From contig FR884091.1 of the NCBI GenBank assembly GCA_000435975.1, positions 32,352 through 39,823 on the forward strand: a stretch of 7,472 bases of DNA. The letters run 5' to 3'. This DNA is from Oscillibacter sp. CAG:241 (lineage in GTDB: Bacteria; Bacillota; Clostridia; Oscillospirales; Oscillospiraceae). The position numbers and the translations under genes are program-made. Positions within the stretch are counted from its first letter, which is position 1, and each line of letters begins with the position of its first letter. The notes beneath the pieces were generated by a model that was not told the DNA's origin, did no database searches, and was given only the letters and a program-made list of their open reading frames with translations. Shown in pieces: positions 1-5,412 of this stretch.

Positions 1-282
1 TCCCGGAACGCTGAGGCAGCCCTCCAGGCCGGTCTGTTCGCCGTCGGTGGCGATGATCTCGGGGTTCACCAGTTCAATGATCTCGTCATCCTCGTTCATC
101 ACCACGCACACCCGGCGCAGAATGCCCACCTGGGGCGCGGCCAGACCTACGCCGCCGGAATCCAGCAGCGTGTCCTTCAGGTCGTCCAGCAGCGTGTGGA
201 GCCGACCGTTGAACTCCGTCACCGGGCGGCACTTCTTCGTCAGGCAGGGCTCCCCCTGCAGCACGATATTTCTCAATGCCAT
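1..282 (-). CDS. def: Peptide deformylase, N-terminal part (cut by window edge)
   Basis: Peptide deformylase is a cytosolic metalloenzyme that removes the formyl group from the initiator methionine of new proteins. The 94 visible residues begin MALRNIVLQGEP. They carry motif I, GVGLAAPQ, after the DSG stretch, and motif II, EGCLSVPG, at residues 87-94, with Cys89 as the expected metal ligand. The HExxH motif III lies beyond base 1, so the gene is incomplete here only because the window ends. I chose the ATG at 282. An in-frame ATG at 288 sits only 3 nt after the GAGG ribosome site, whereas 282 is 9 nt away and gives the usual MALRNI start. The gene follows priA after 16 nt, matching the priA-def order common in Firmicutes; fmt would be expected next. 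The identification is secure. Confidence 0.95.
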   Translation of the reverse strand, partial: MALRNIVLQGEPCLTKKCRPVTEFNGRLHTLLDDLKDTLLDSGGVGLAAPQVGILRRVCVVMNEDDEIIELVNPEIIATDGEQTGLEGCLSVPG

Positions 283-290
283 GGTCATAT

Positions 291-296
291 ACCTCT
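291..296 (-). promoter_or_regulatory. Ribosome binding site of def
   Basis: AGAGGT on the minus strand. The GAGG core is 3 nt from the ATG at 288 but 9 nt from the ATG at 282, so it decides in favour of the inner start. It lies in the 16-nt gap after priA, which has no room for a terminator. Confidence 0.6.
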
Positions 297-298
297 TT

Positions 299-2728
299 TT
301 AATCCATTAAATTGCAATCGGTGTAAATATGAAGCCCCTTGTGCTCCGGCCGCCGGGCAAATTCCTTCATAAACGCCGCCAACAGGCCCCGCAGGATCTT
401 ATCGTTGCGGCCGATCACCGTTACCCGATAGCGGTAGCGGTTGTTGACCTTCACCACCGGCGCAGGGGCCGGGCCCAGAATATCCAGGGCCATGCCCCGG
501 TACGGGTCCCGTCCGGCGGCGGCTCGCAGACCGTCCCGCAATCCGGCGGCGGCCCGGCGCACCGTTCCCTCCTCCGGCCCGGTGACGGTGATGAAGAACT
601 GGTCGGCAAAGGGCGGGTCCCGCCGCAGCTGCCGCAGGCGGATCTCGCCGTCGTAAAACCGGTCATAGTCCTGGTCTGCCGCGGCCAGAATCACATCATT
701 CTGGGGTGTGTAGGTCTGGATCACCGCCCGGCCTGGCTTGTCCCCCCGTCCGGCCCGGCCCACCACCTGGGTCAGCAGGCTGAAGGTCCGCTCCGAGGCC
801 CGATAATGGTCCACATACAGGGACATATCCGCCGCCAGCACGCCTACCAGCGTCACATTGGCAAAGTCCAGTCCCTTGGCCACCATCTGGGTGCCCAGGA
901 GAATGGGTACCTGCCGCACCTGGAAATCCCGGAGGAGCTTCTCATGTCCCTGGCTGACGGTGTCCGCATCCATGCGGAGAACCTCCGTCCCGGGGAACAG
1001 AGTGCGCAGCTCCTCCTCCGCCCTCTGGGTACCGATGCCAATGTGCTTCATGGCGCCGCCGCAGGAGGGGCAGGTCTCGCTGCTTTTTTCGGAATAACCG
1101 CAGTAATGGCACATCATCCGCCCATTGGCGGAGTGATACGTCAGATACACGCTGCACCGGGGACACTGGGGCACATAGCCGCACTGGGGGCACAGCAGCT
1201 GGCGGCTGCTGCCCCGGCGGTTGAGAAACAGAATGCTCTGCTCCCCGGCCTCCAGGTTCTTCTCCAGCTCCTGCATCAGCTCCCGGCTGATGCAGCCGTT
1301 GTTGCCGTCCCGCAGCTCCTGCCGCATATCCGCCAGGATCACCCGGGGCATCCGGTGCGCGTTGTAGCGCCGGCGCAGCAGCGCCAGCTGATAGTCCCCC
1401 CGGCGGGCCAGGTATGCCGTTTCCACCGTAGGGGTGGCCGAACCCAGCAGCAGCCGGGCATTTTCCCGGAAGCAGCGGTATTTGGCAATGTCCCTTGCAT
1501 GATAGCAGGGGGGATTTTCGGATTCATAGGAGCTCTCCTGCTCCTCATCCAGAATGATGAGGCCCAGGTTCTCCAGCGGCGCGAACACCGCCGATCGGGT
1601 ACCCAGCACAATATGTGCCTCTCCCCGGCGGATGCGCTTCCACTGGTCGTACCGCTCCGTCAGGCGCAGGCCGCTGTGCAGCAGCGCCACCTCATCCCCG
1701 AAATAGGCGGAAAACCGCGCCATCATCTGGGGCGTCAGGGCAATCTCCGGCACCAGGATCATCACGGAACGACCCTCCGCCAGCAATGTCTGGGCCAGCC
1801 GGATATACACCAGGGTCTTGCCGCTGCCGGTAACCCCCTGCAAAAGCGTCACACCGGGGCAGCCGCTGCGGGTCTGAGCCAGCACGGCCTCATAGGCCCG
1901 CTGCTGCTCGTCATTCAGGCGGATCTCCTCCGCCGCTGCGGCATAGTCCTGCCGGGTGATGCGATACTCCTCCTGGCTGCGCAGGGACAGAAGCCCCGCC
2001 CGCTCCAGACTGCGGACGCCCTGCCGGGACACGCCGGTGTAGTAGCAAAGTTCCTGCACCGGGGCGTCGCCGTATTTGGCCAGAAAGGCAACCGCGTCAT
2101 ACTGCCGGGCGGCGGACTTCTTTTTTCGCTCCATCTGACGCAGGGCCTCCTGGGGAGCCAGCGACAAAGCCGCGATCTGCACCACCTTATCCCGGACCCT
2201 TCGGGTGCCCTGGGGCTCCATTTGCAGGATGCCCCGCTTTTTGAGTCCCGCCAGCACCCGGCTTCCGGCCTCACCCAGAGCGGCGCACAGGTCGTCCCGT
2301 TCCATGGGGCCGTCCTGCAGCAGGCGGCAGGCCGCCGTCTCCCGCTCTGAAAGGTCCTCCGGCAGGGGCTCCCCGGTCAGGGACCACATCTCGCGGTAGC
2401 TATACCACACCGCAGCGGGCAGGATGGTGCGGATGGCGTCGTAAAACGTGCAGAAATACCGCTCCCGCATCCACAGAGCCAGGCGGATTTCCCGCTCTGT
2501 GATAACGGGCTCCCGGTCCACTAAAGACCGGATGGGCTTGATGGGCTTTTCCGGCACCCCCTGCCCCAGGGTCAATACGACCCCCTCGCTGACGCGGTTG
2601 CCGCGGCCAAAGGGCACCAGCACCCGCATGCCAACGGCCATGTCCGCACCCTGGGGAACCAGGTAGTCATAGGGCTTGTCAATGGCGTAGGTTGCCGCCG
2701 CCACAGCCACCTTTGCGATCTGCGGCAT
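299..2728 (-). CDS. priA: Primosomal protein N' (replication restart helicase PriA)
   Basis: PriA is the superfamily 2 DNA helicase that recognises stalled or repaired forks and reloads the replicative helicase. The protein is 809 residues, within the family range. The N-terminal DNA-binding domain (about 1-100) begins MPQIAKVAVAAATYAIDKPY. A winged-helix region follows (about 110-255). Helicase lobe 1 has Walker A GVTGSGKT (298-305), LVPEIALTPQ, and the Walker B box LDEEQ (393-397), where E. coli has DEEH. SATPT is at 430-434. Lobe 2 contains eight zinc-binding cysteines (513, 516, 522, 525, 540, 543, 553, 556), TQMVAKGLDF (613-622) and motif VI QVVGRAGR (654-661). The reading frame stays open upstream to 2812 inside rpoZ, but the ATG at 2728 has AGGAGG 7 nt ahead and gives the conserved N-terminus. 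It lies 19 nt after rpoZ and 16 nt before def. No lesion is seen. Confidence 0.97.
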   Translation of the reverse strand: MPQIAKVAVAAATYAIDKPYDYLVPQGADMAVGMRVLVPFGRGNRVSEGVVLTLGQGVPEKPIKPIRSLVDREPVITEREIRLALWMRERYFCTFYDAIRTILPAAVWYSYREMWSLTGEPLPEDLSERETAACRLLQDGPMERDDLCAALGEAGSRVLAGLKKRGILQMEPQGTRRVRDKVVQIAALSLAPQEALRQMERKKKSAARQYDAVAFLAKYGDAPVQELCYYTGVSRQGVRSLERAGLLSLRSQEEYRITRQDYAAAAEEIRLNDEQQRAYEAVLAQTRSGCPGVTLLQGVTGSGKTLVYIRLAQTLLAEGRSVMILVPEIALTPQMMARFSAYFGDEVALLHSGLRLTERYDQWKRIRRGEAHIVLGTRSAVFAPLENLGLIILDEEQESSYESENPPCYHARDIAKYRCFRENARLLLGSATPTVETAYLARRGDYQLALLRRRYNAHRMPRVILADMRQELRDGNNGCISRELMQELEKNLEAGEQSILFLNRRGSSRQLLCPQCGYVPQCPRCSVYLTYHSANGRMMCHYCGYSEKSSETCPSCGGAMKHIGIGTQRAEEELRTLFPGTEVLRMDADTVSQGHEKLLRDFQVRQVPILLGTQMVAKGLDFANVTLVGVLAADMSLYVDHYRASERTFSLLTQVVGRAGRGDKPGRAVIQTYTPQNDVILAAADQDYDRFYDGEIRLRQLRRDPPFADQFFITVTGPEEGTVRRAAAGLRDGLRAAAGRDPYRGMALDILGPAPAPVVKVNNRYRYRVTVIGRNDKILRGLLAAFMKEFARRPEHKGLHIYTDCNLMD

Positions 2729-2735
2729 GGCGATC

Positions 2736-2741
2736 CCTCCT
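2736..2741 (-). promoter_or_regulatory. Ribosome binding site fixing the priA start
   Basis: A perfect AGGAGG (minus strand) lies 7 nt upstream of the ATG at 2728, in the 19-nt gap after rpoZ. It rules out the longer in-frame ATG at 2812, which would start inside rpoZ. Confidence 0.8.
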
Positions 2742-2747
2742 GTCAGA

Positions 2748-2966
2748 TCACGCCTCGTCGGAGATGGCGGTGTCAATGGACTTGGCGTCGAAGCGGCCCT
2801 CAGCCACCTCATTGATGGCCAGGGTCACGGGCTTCTCGTCCAGGTGCTCCTCGTGGCGCTGGGCCTCGATGGCGATCTGGCGGGCCCGGCGGGCCACCAC
2901 GTTCACCATCATGTAGCGATTGGGAATGTACTGAGTCAGCTTGTTCATAGCGGGATAGAGCATCAT
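2748..2966 (-). CDS. rpoZ: DNA-directed RNA polymerase omega subunit
   Basis: The omega subunit binds the beta' subunit of RNA polymerase and helps its folding and assembly. The product is 72 residues, starting MMLYPAMNKL. The family core is visible as RYMMVNVVARRARQIA (17-32), followed by KPVTLAINEVAEGRF (45-59), the Firmicutes version of the omega signature. I took the first of two adjacent ATGs (2966; the other is 2963), which lies 10 nt after AAGGAAGG. The longer in-frame reading up to 3278 would lie inside gmk and is not credible. The position between gmk (31-nt gap) and priA (19-nt gap) is the classical neighbourhood. An out-of-frame ATG just upstream makes a tiny overlapping ORF, listed separately. 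Confidence 0.95.
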   Translation of the reverse strand: MMLYPAMNKLTQYIPNRYMMVNVVARRARQIAIEAQRHEEHLDEKPVTLAINEVAEGRFDAKSIDTAISDEA

Positions 2967-2974
2967 AATAGCAT
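2963..2974 (-). other. Four-codon overlapping ORF in the rpoZ leader
   Basis: On the minus strand, ATG CTA TTA TGA starts at 2974, between the rpoZ ribosome site and the rpoZ start. Its stop codon overlaps the two adjacent rpoZ ATGs. It would encode only Met-Leu-Leu. This is directly readable; whether it is translated is unknown and chance is a reasonable explanation. Confidence 0.35.
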
Positions 2975-2976
2975 TA

Positions 2977-2984
2977 CCTTCCTT
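2977..2984 (-). promoter_or_regulatory. Ribosome binding site of rpoZ
   Basis: AAGGAAGG on the minus strand, 10 nt before the ATG at 2966 and 13 nt before the ATG at 2963. Spacing favours the MMLYP start. The site lies in the 31-nt gap after gmk, which shows no hairpin. Confidence 0.6.
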
Positions 2985-2997
2985 TTGAGAAAAATTG

Positions 2998-3594
2998 TTA
3001 ATCCTTGACCAAATGCATCCGCTCGGTGGGCTTGAAATGCTCCACCCGAAAGATGTCGTTGAGCTCGGCGGCGGCGCGCTCCACGTCGTCGTTGATGATG
3101 AAGTAATCATAATCCGCAGCCAGGGCCATTTCGTCCCGGGCCCGGCGCAGACGCTGCTGTATTTTCTCAGCGGAGTCGGTGCCCCGGCCCACCAGGCGGT
3201 GCTCCAGCTCCGTCCAGGACGGAGGAGCCAGGAAAATACGCACGGCGTCAGGCCGCTTGGCGTAGATCTGCTGCGCACCCTGCACGTCGATCTCCAGCAT
3301 TACATCCCGGCCCTGAGCCAGGGCCTCATCCACGGGGATCCGGGGTGTGCCGTAAAAATTCCCGGCATAACCCGCATGCTCCAGCAGCTCGTCCCGCTCC
3401 ACCATCTGCAAAAACGCGTCGTCACTGATGAAGTGATAGTGTACGCCGTCCACCTCGCCGGTGCGGGGAGGCCGGGTAGTAGCGGAAACAGACAGGAACA
3501 TGTCCGGGTGGTTCTTCATAGCGCTTTTGAGCACCGTACCCTTTCCGGACCCGGACGGGCCGGAAAGAATAAAAATTTTGCCTTGCTTTTCCAA
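2998..3594 (-). CDS. gmk: Guanylate kinase
   Basis: Guanylate kinase phosphorylates GMP (and dGMP) to GDP with ATP in the cytosol; it feeds GTP pools and recycles GMP, including that from (p)ppGpp-related turnover. The protein is 198 residues, normal for the family. The P-loop is GPSGSGKGT (12-20). The GMP-binding segment is SATTRPPRTGEVDGVHYHF (37-55). Further conserved blocks are GNFYGTP (78-84), EIDVQGAQQ (101-109) and the lid GRGTDSAEKIQQRL (136-149). The start codon is TTG at 3594, with AGGAGG 10 nt upstream. No ATG lies near the N-terminus, and the TTG places the P-loop at the usual distance. The start lies 2 nt after the remA stop, so the ribosome site is inside the last remA codons and translation is probably coupled. 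Confidence 0.97.
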   Translation of the reverse strand: MEKQGKIFILSGPSGSGKGTVLKSAMKNHPDMFLSVSATTRPPRTGEVDGVHYHFISDDAFLQMVERDELLEHAGYAGNFYGTPRIPVDEALAQGRDVMLEIDVQGAQQIYAKRPDAVRIFLAPPSWTELEHRLVGRGTDSAEKIQQRLRRARDEMALAADYDYFIINDDVERAAAELNDIFRVEHFKPTERMHLVKD

Positions 3595-3596
3595 AG

Positions 3597-3860
3597 TCAG
3601 ATCTCCTCCTGCATGAAATCCTCCGCCGACAGCCCCAGACGGGGGCCCAGCTTCTCCGCCGGCAGGGCGGAAAGCACCACATGGTCGCTGTCCATCACCA
3701 GCACCGCCGCCGTCTTACGCCCGTAGGTGGCGTCAATGAGCATACCCCGGTCCCGGGACTCCTGGATCAGCCGCTTGATAGGCGCGGAATCCGGACTCAC
3801 CACGGCGATGAGCCGTCCCACGGACACCAGATTGCCGAAGCCGATATTCACCAGCTGCAC
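3597..3860 (-). CDS. remA: RemA-family DNA-binding regulator (DUF370)
   Basis: This 87-residue protein matches the DUF370/RemA family along its length: MQLVNIGFGNLVS, IAVVSPDSAPIKR (18-30), RDRGMLIDATYGRKTAA (36-52) and VMDSDHVVLSA (55-65). In Bacillus subtilis, RemA is a DNA-binding oligomer that activates biofilm matrix genes and some osmoprotection genes; its targets in clostridia are largely unknown. Arg16 and Arg48 fall where Bacillus RemA has arginines implicated in DNA binding, and Lys49 replaces the second arginine of the YGRR motif. The start is GTG at 3860, with AGGAGG 7 nt upstream directly abutting the yicC stop. It sits 13 nt after yicC and 2 nt before gmk, the same trio as in Bacillus. 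Family assignment is secure; the role as a biofilm regulator here is inferred. Confidence 0.93.
   Translation of the reverse strand: MQLVNIGFGNLVSVGRLIAVVSPDSAPIKRLIQESRDRGMLIDATYGRKTAAVLVMDSDHVVLSALPAEKLGPRLGLSAEDFMQEEI
3605..3610 (-). promoter_or_regulatory. Ribosome binding site for the TTG start of gmk
   Basis: AGGAGG on the minus strand, 10 nt before the TTG at 3594, extended as AGGAGGAGA towards the start. It is embedded in the final QEEI codons of remA, so it serves both as coding sequence and as the gmk initiation signal. Confidence 0.75.
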
Positions 3861-3867
3861 AGCGGTT

Positions 3868-3873
3868 CCTCCT
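3868..3873 (-). promoter_or_regulatory. Ribosome binding site for the GTG start of remA
   Basis: AGGAGG on the minus strand, 7 nt before the GTG at 3860, immediately downstream of the yicC TAA (3874-3876). It supports GTG initiation where no ATG is available. Confidence 0.8.
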
Positions 3874-4752
3874 TTACTCGATGTTCTGGACCTGTTCGCG
3901 GATCTTTTCCACCTCAGCCTTCATGGCCACCACGTCCTGGGTCACGGCCAGGTCGTTACACTTGGAGCCGATGGTGTTGCACTCGCGATTGAATTCCTGC
4001 ATCAGGAAGTCCATATCCTTGCCGGTAGGGCGCTGAGCCTCCAGCATAGAACGGAGCTGGGCTACATGGCTGCGCAGGCGGACGGTCTCCTCGTCTACAG
4101 CCACCTTGTCGGCAAAGATAGCCGCCTCGGTAAGGATACGTCCCTCGTCCATGGTGGTGGAGGCCAGCACCTCCCGCATTTTCTTCTCCAGACGCTCCCG
4201 ATAGGCAGCCACGGTCTGGGGAGACTGCTGCTCCACCCGGCCAACGGCGGTCTCGATGGTCACCAGGCGGCCCGCGATGTCCTCCGCCAGGCGGCGGCCC
4301 TCCACGGCACGCATGGTATTGTACGCGGCCAGGGCCTTATCCAGCACCTGGCAGATGTCGGCGGCCACGGTCTCCAGGTCCTCCTCGGCCTTGGTGACGG
4401 TGAGAACGTCCGGCAGCTTGGCAAGGGTCATGGGGGTCACATCCCCCTCCAGGGAGAACATGCTCTTCAGCTGGGTCAGGGCCTGGAAATAGCCGCGGGC
4501 CAAGGGCTCGTTCACCGTCACCACGGACACATCCGCGGCGCTGGCGTCGATGGTGACGAACACGTCCACCTTGCCCCGGGACACGGCGCTCCGGACACGG
4601 GTCTTGACGGCGTCCTCAGCAAAGACGTAGGCACGGGGCATTTTCACCGTGCAGTCCAGGAAGCGGTTGTTGACAGACCGCACCTCCACGGTAATGTCCC
4701 GCTGGTGCAGAGTCTCTCTGGACCGGCCATAGCCGGTCATGCTTTTGACCAA
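3874..4752 (-). CDS. yicC: YicC/YloC-family endoribonuclease
   Basis: The YicC/YloC family acts on RNA: members are metal-dependent endoribonucleases, and E. coli YicC influences small-RNA decay. The protein is 292 residues, the standard length. The N-terminal domain shows MVKSMTGYGR (1-10) and EVRSVNNRFLD (23-33). A helical middle contains EGRRLAEDI (151-159). The C-terminal DUF1732 region has EETVRLRSHVAQLR (221-234), GKDMDFLMQEFNRECNTIGSK (244-264) and ends EKIREQVQNIE. The start is TTG at 4752, with AGGAGG 8 nt upstream. The ATG of MTGYGR at 4740 is 20 nt from that site and partly inside a hairpin, so TTG is preferred. It lies 26 nt after the J-domain gene and 13 nt before remA. Identification is firm; the cellular RNA targets are not known from the sequence. 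Confidence 0.95.
   Translation of the reverse strand: MVKSMTGYGRSRETLHQRDITVEVRSVNNRFLDCTVKMPRAYVFAEDAVKTRVRSAVSRGKVDVFVTIDASAADVSVVTVNEPLARGYFQALTQLKSMFSLEGDVTPMTLAKLPDVLTVTKAEEDLETVAADICQVLDKALAAYNTMRAVEGRRLAEDIAGRLVTIETAVGRVEQQSPQTVAAYRERLEKKMREVLASTTMDEGRILTEAAIFADKVAVDEETVRLRSHVAQLRSMLEAQRPTGKDMDFLMQEFNRECNTIGSKCNDLAVTQDVVAMKAEVEKIREQVQNIE
4721..4738 (-). repeat. Perfect inverted repeat at the 5' end of yicC
   Basis: GACCGGC (4721-4727) and GCCGGTC (4732-4738) are a perfect 7-bp inverted repeat around a 4-base loop. In the mRNA the hairpin starts 15 nt into the coding region and takes in the last base of the alternative ATG at 4740. It encodes the conserved MTGYGRS segment, so codon choice for that motif could produce it by chance. 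Confidence 0.55.
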
Positions 4753-4760
4753 TGTAAACT

Positions 4761-4766
4761 CCTCCT
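4761..4766 (-). promoter_or_regulatory. Ribosome binding site for the TTG start of yicC
   Basis: AGGAGG on the minus strand, 8 nt before the TTG at 4752, in the 26-nt gap after the J-domain gene. Its spacing decides for TTG over the ATG four codons in. Confidence 0.8.
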
Positions 4767-4778
4767 ATCTATGGTCCG

Positions 4779-5411
4779 TCAGCAGCAGAAGAAATATCCG
4801 CCGCTGCCAAACAGGCAGTTCATACAGGCGCAGGCAGCGCACAGGCTGCTGCAATTGTCCCCGGCGCAGTTGCCGGTGGTAACGTGCCCGTAGCCGTTGG
4901 GACGGTATGCCGCACCGTTTCCGTTGAGCATATCCAGGGCCCGCTGATACTCCGCATTGCCCGGGTCCATCTGCACCGCCGTCTCATAATACCGCCGGGC
5001 CTCGTCCATCCAGCCCCGCTTATAGCAAACGGCCCCCTTCAGGAAGTTCCATTCGCCGTTATGGTCCGTCTGGGCGTTCAGCAGCTCCTCGGCCAGGTTC
5101 AGATTCCCCTGGGAGATGGCCAGGCGGACCCGCTGCCACACGCCGCCGTATGCTCCGGCGTTATAGCCCTGGCTGTACCCGCCGGTGTATCCACCGTAGC
5201 TCTGGCCGCCGGACTGGGCCGCCTTGCGCTGGGTGCGGATGGTCTCGTATGCCTCGTTGATCTCCTTCATCCGCTCCTGGGCCAGGTCCTCCAGGGGGTT
5301 GTCATGGTAATTGTCTGGGTGATATTTCCGGGCAAGGTTCCGGTATGCCTTTTTTACTTCTTCATCTGTGGCAGTGCTGGGGATGCCCAGCACCTGGTAG
5401 GGATCGCGCAT
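4779..5411 (-). CDS. J-domain protein with Gly/Tyr-rich linker, TPR segment and cysteine-rich tail
   Basis: The 210-residue protein begins with a complete J domain (about 2-65): DPYQVLGIPSTATDEEVKKAY, HPD at 31-33, and ERMKEINEAYETI. It should therefore stimulate an Hsp70 (DnaK) ATPase. A low-complexity linker (68-90) rich in Gly, Tyr and Ser follows, then a TPR-like helical segment (about 92-163; WNFLKGAVCYKRGWMDEARRYY, AVQMDPGNAEY). The last 29 residues hold eight cysteines (182, 187, 191, 194, 196, 199, 209, 210), ending FFCC. It is not canonical DnaJ, as the CxxCxGxG zinc repeats and substrate domain are missing, so no dnaJ symbol is given. The ATG at 5411 is one base after the stop of the upstream gene, with only a weak AGGCAGG 8 nt ahead, so coupled translation is likely. 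The client is unknown. The tail may bind metal or be lipidated or oxidised; the sequence does not say which. Confidence 0.85.
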   Translation of the reverse strand: MRDPYQVLGIPSTATDEEVKKAYRNLARKYHPDNYHDNPLEDLAQERMKEINEAYETIRTQRKAAQSGGQSYGGYTGGYSQGYNAGAYGGVWQRVRLAISQGNLNLAEELLNAQTDHNGEWNFLKGAVCYKRGWMDEARRYYETAVQMDPGNAEYQRALDMLNGNGAAYRPNGYGHVTTGNCAGDNCSSLCAACACMNCLFGSGGYFFCC

Positions 5412-5412
5412 A

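Noticed and set aside
329..2350. Long open frame on the plus strand (673 codons) opposite priA
   Set aside because: It is antisense to an unmistakable PriA. Its translation is low-complexity (Gln/His/Gly/Pro-rich) with no domain, as expected for a mirror frame in GC-rich coding DNA.
2729..2812. N-terminal extension of PriA by 28 residues
   Set aside because: It would overlap rpoZ, has no family match, and the internal ATG at 2728 has a perfect ribosome site.
2967..3278. Longer version of the rpoZ frame starting at 3278
   Set aside because: It runs through gmk in another frame; the extra residues do not resemble omega, and the start at 2966 has its own ribosome site.
2995..3726. Plus-strand open frame (243 codons) opposite gmk and remA
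   Set aside because: It is antisense to two conserved genes and has no recognisable domain or convincing ribosome site.
3727..4893. Plus-strand open frame (388 codons) opposite remA, yicC and the J-domain gene
   Set aside because: It crosses three well-identified genes and their ribosome sites, is His/Gly/Leu-rich without motifs, and is a GC-rich shadow.
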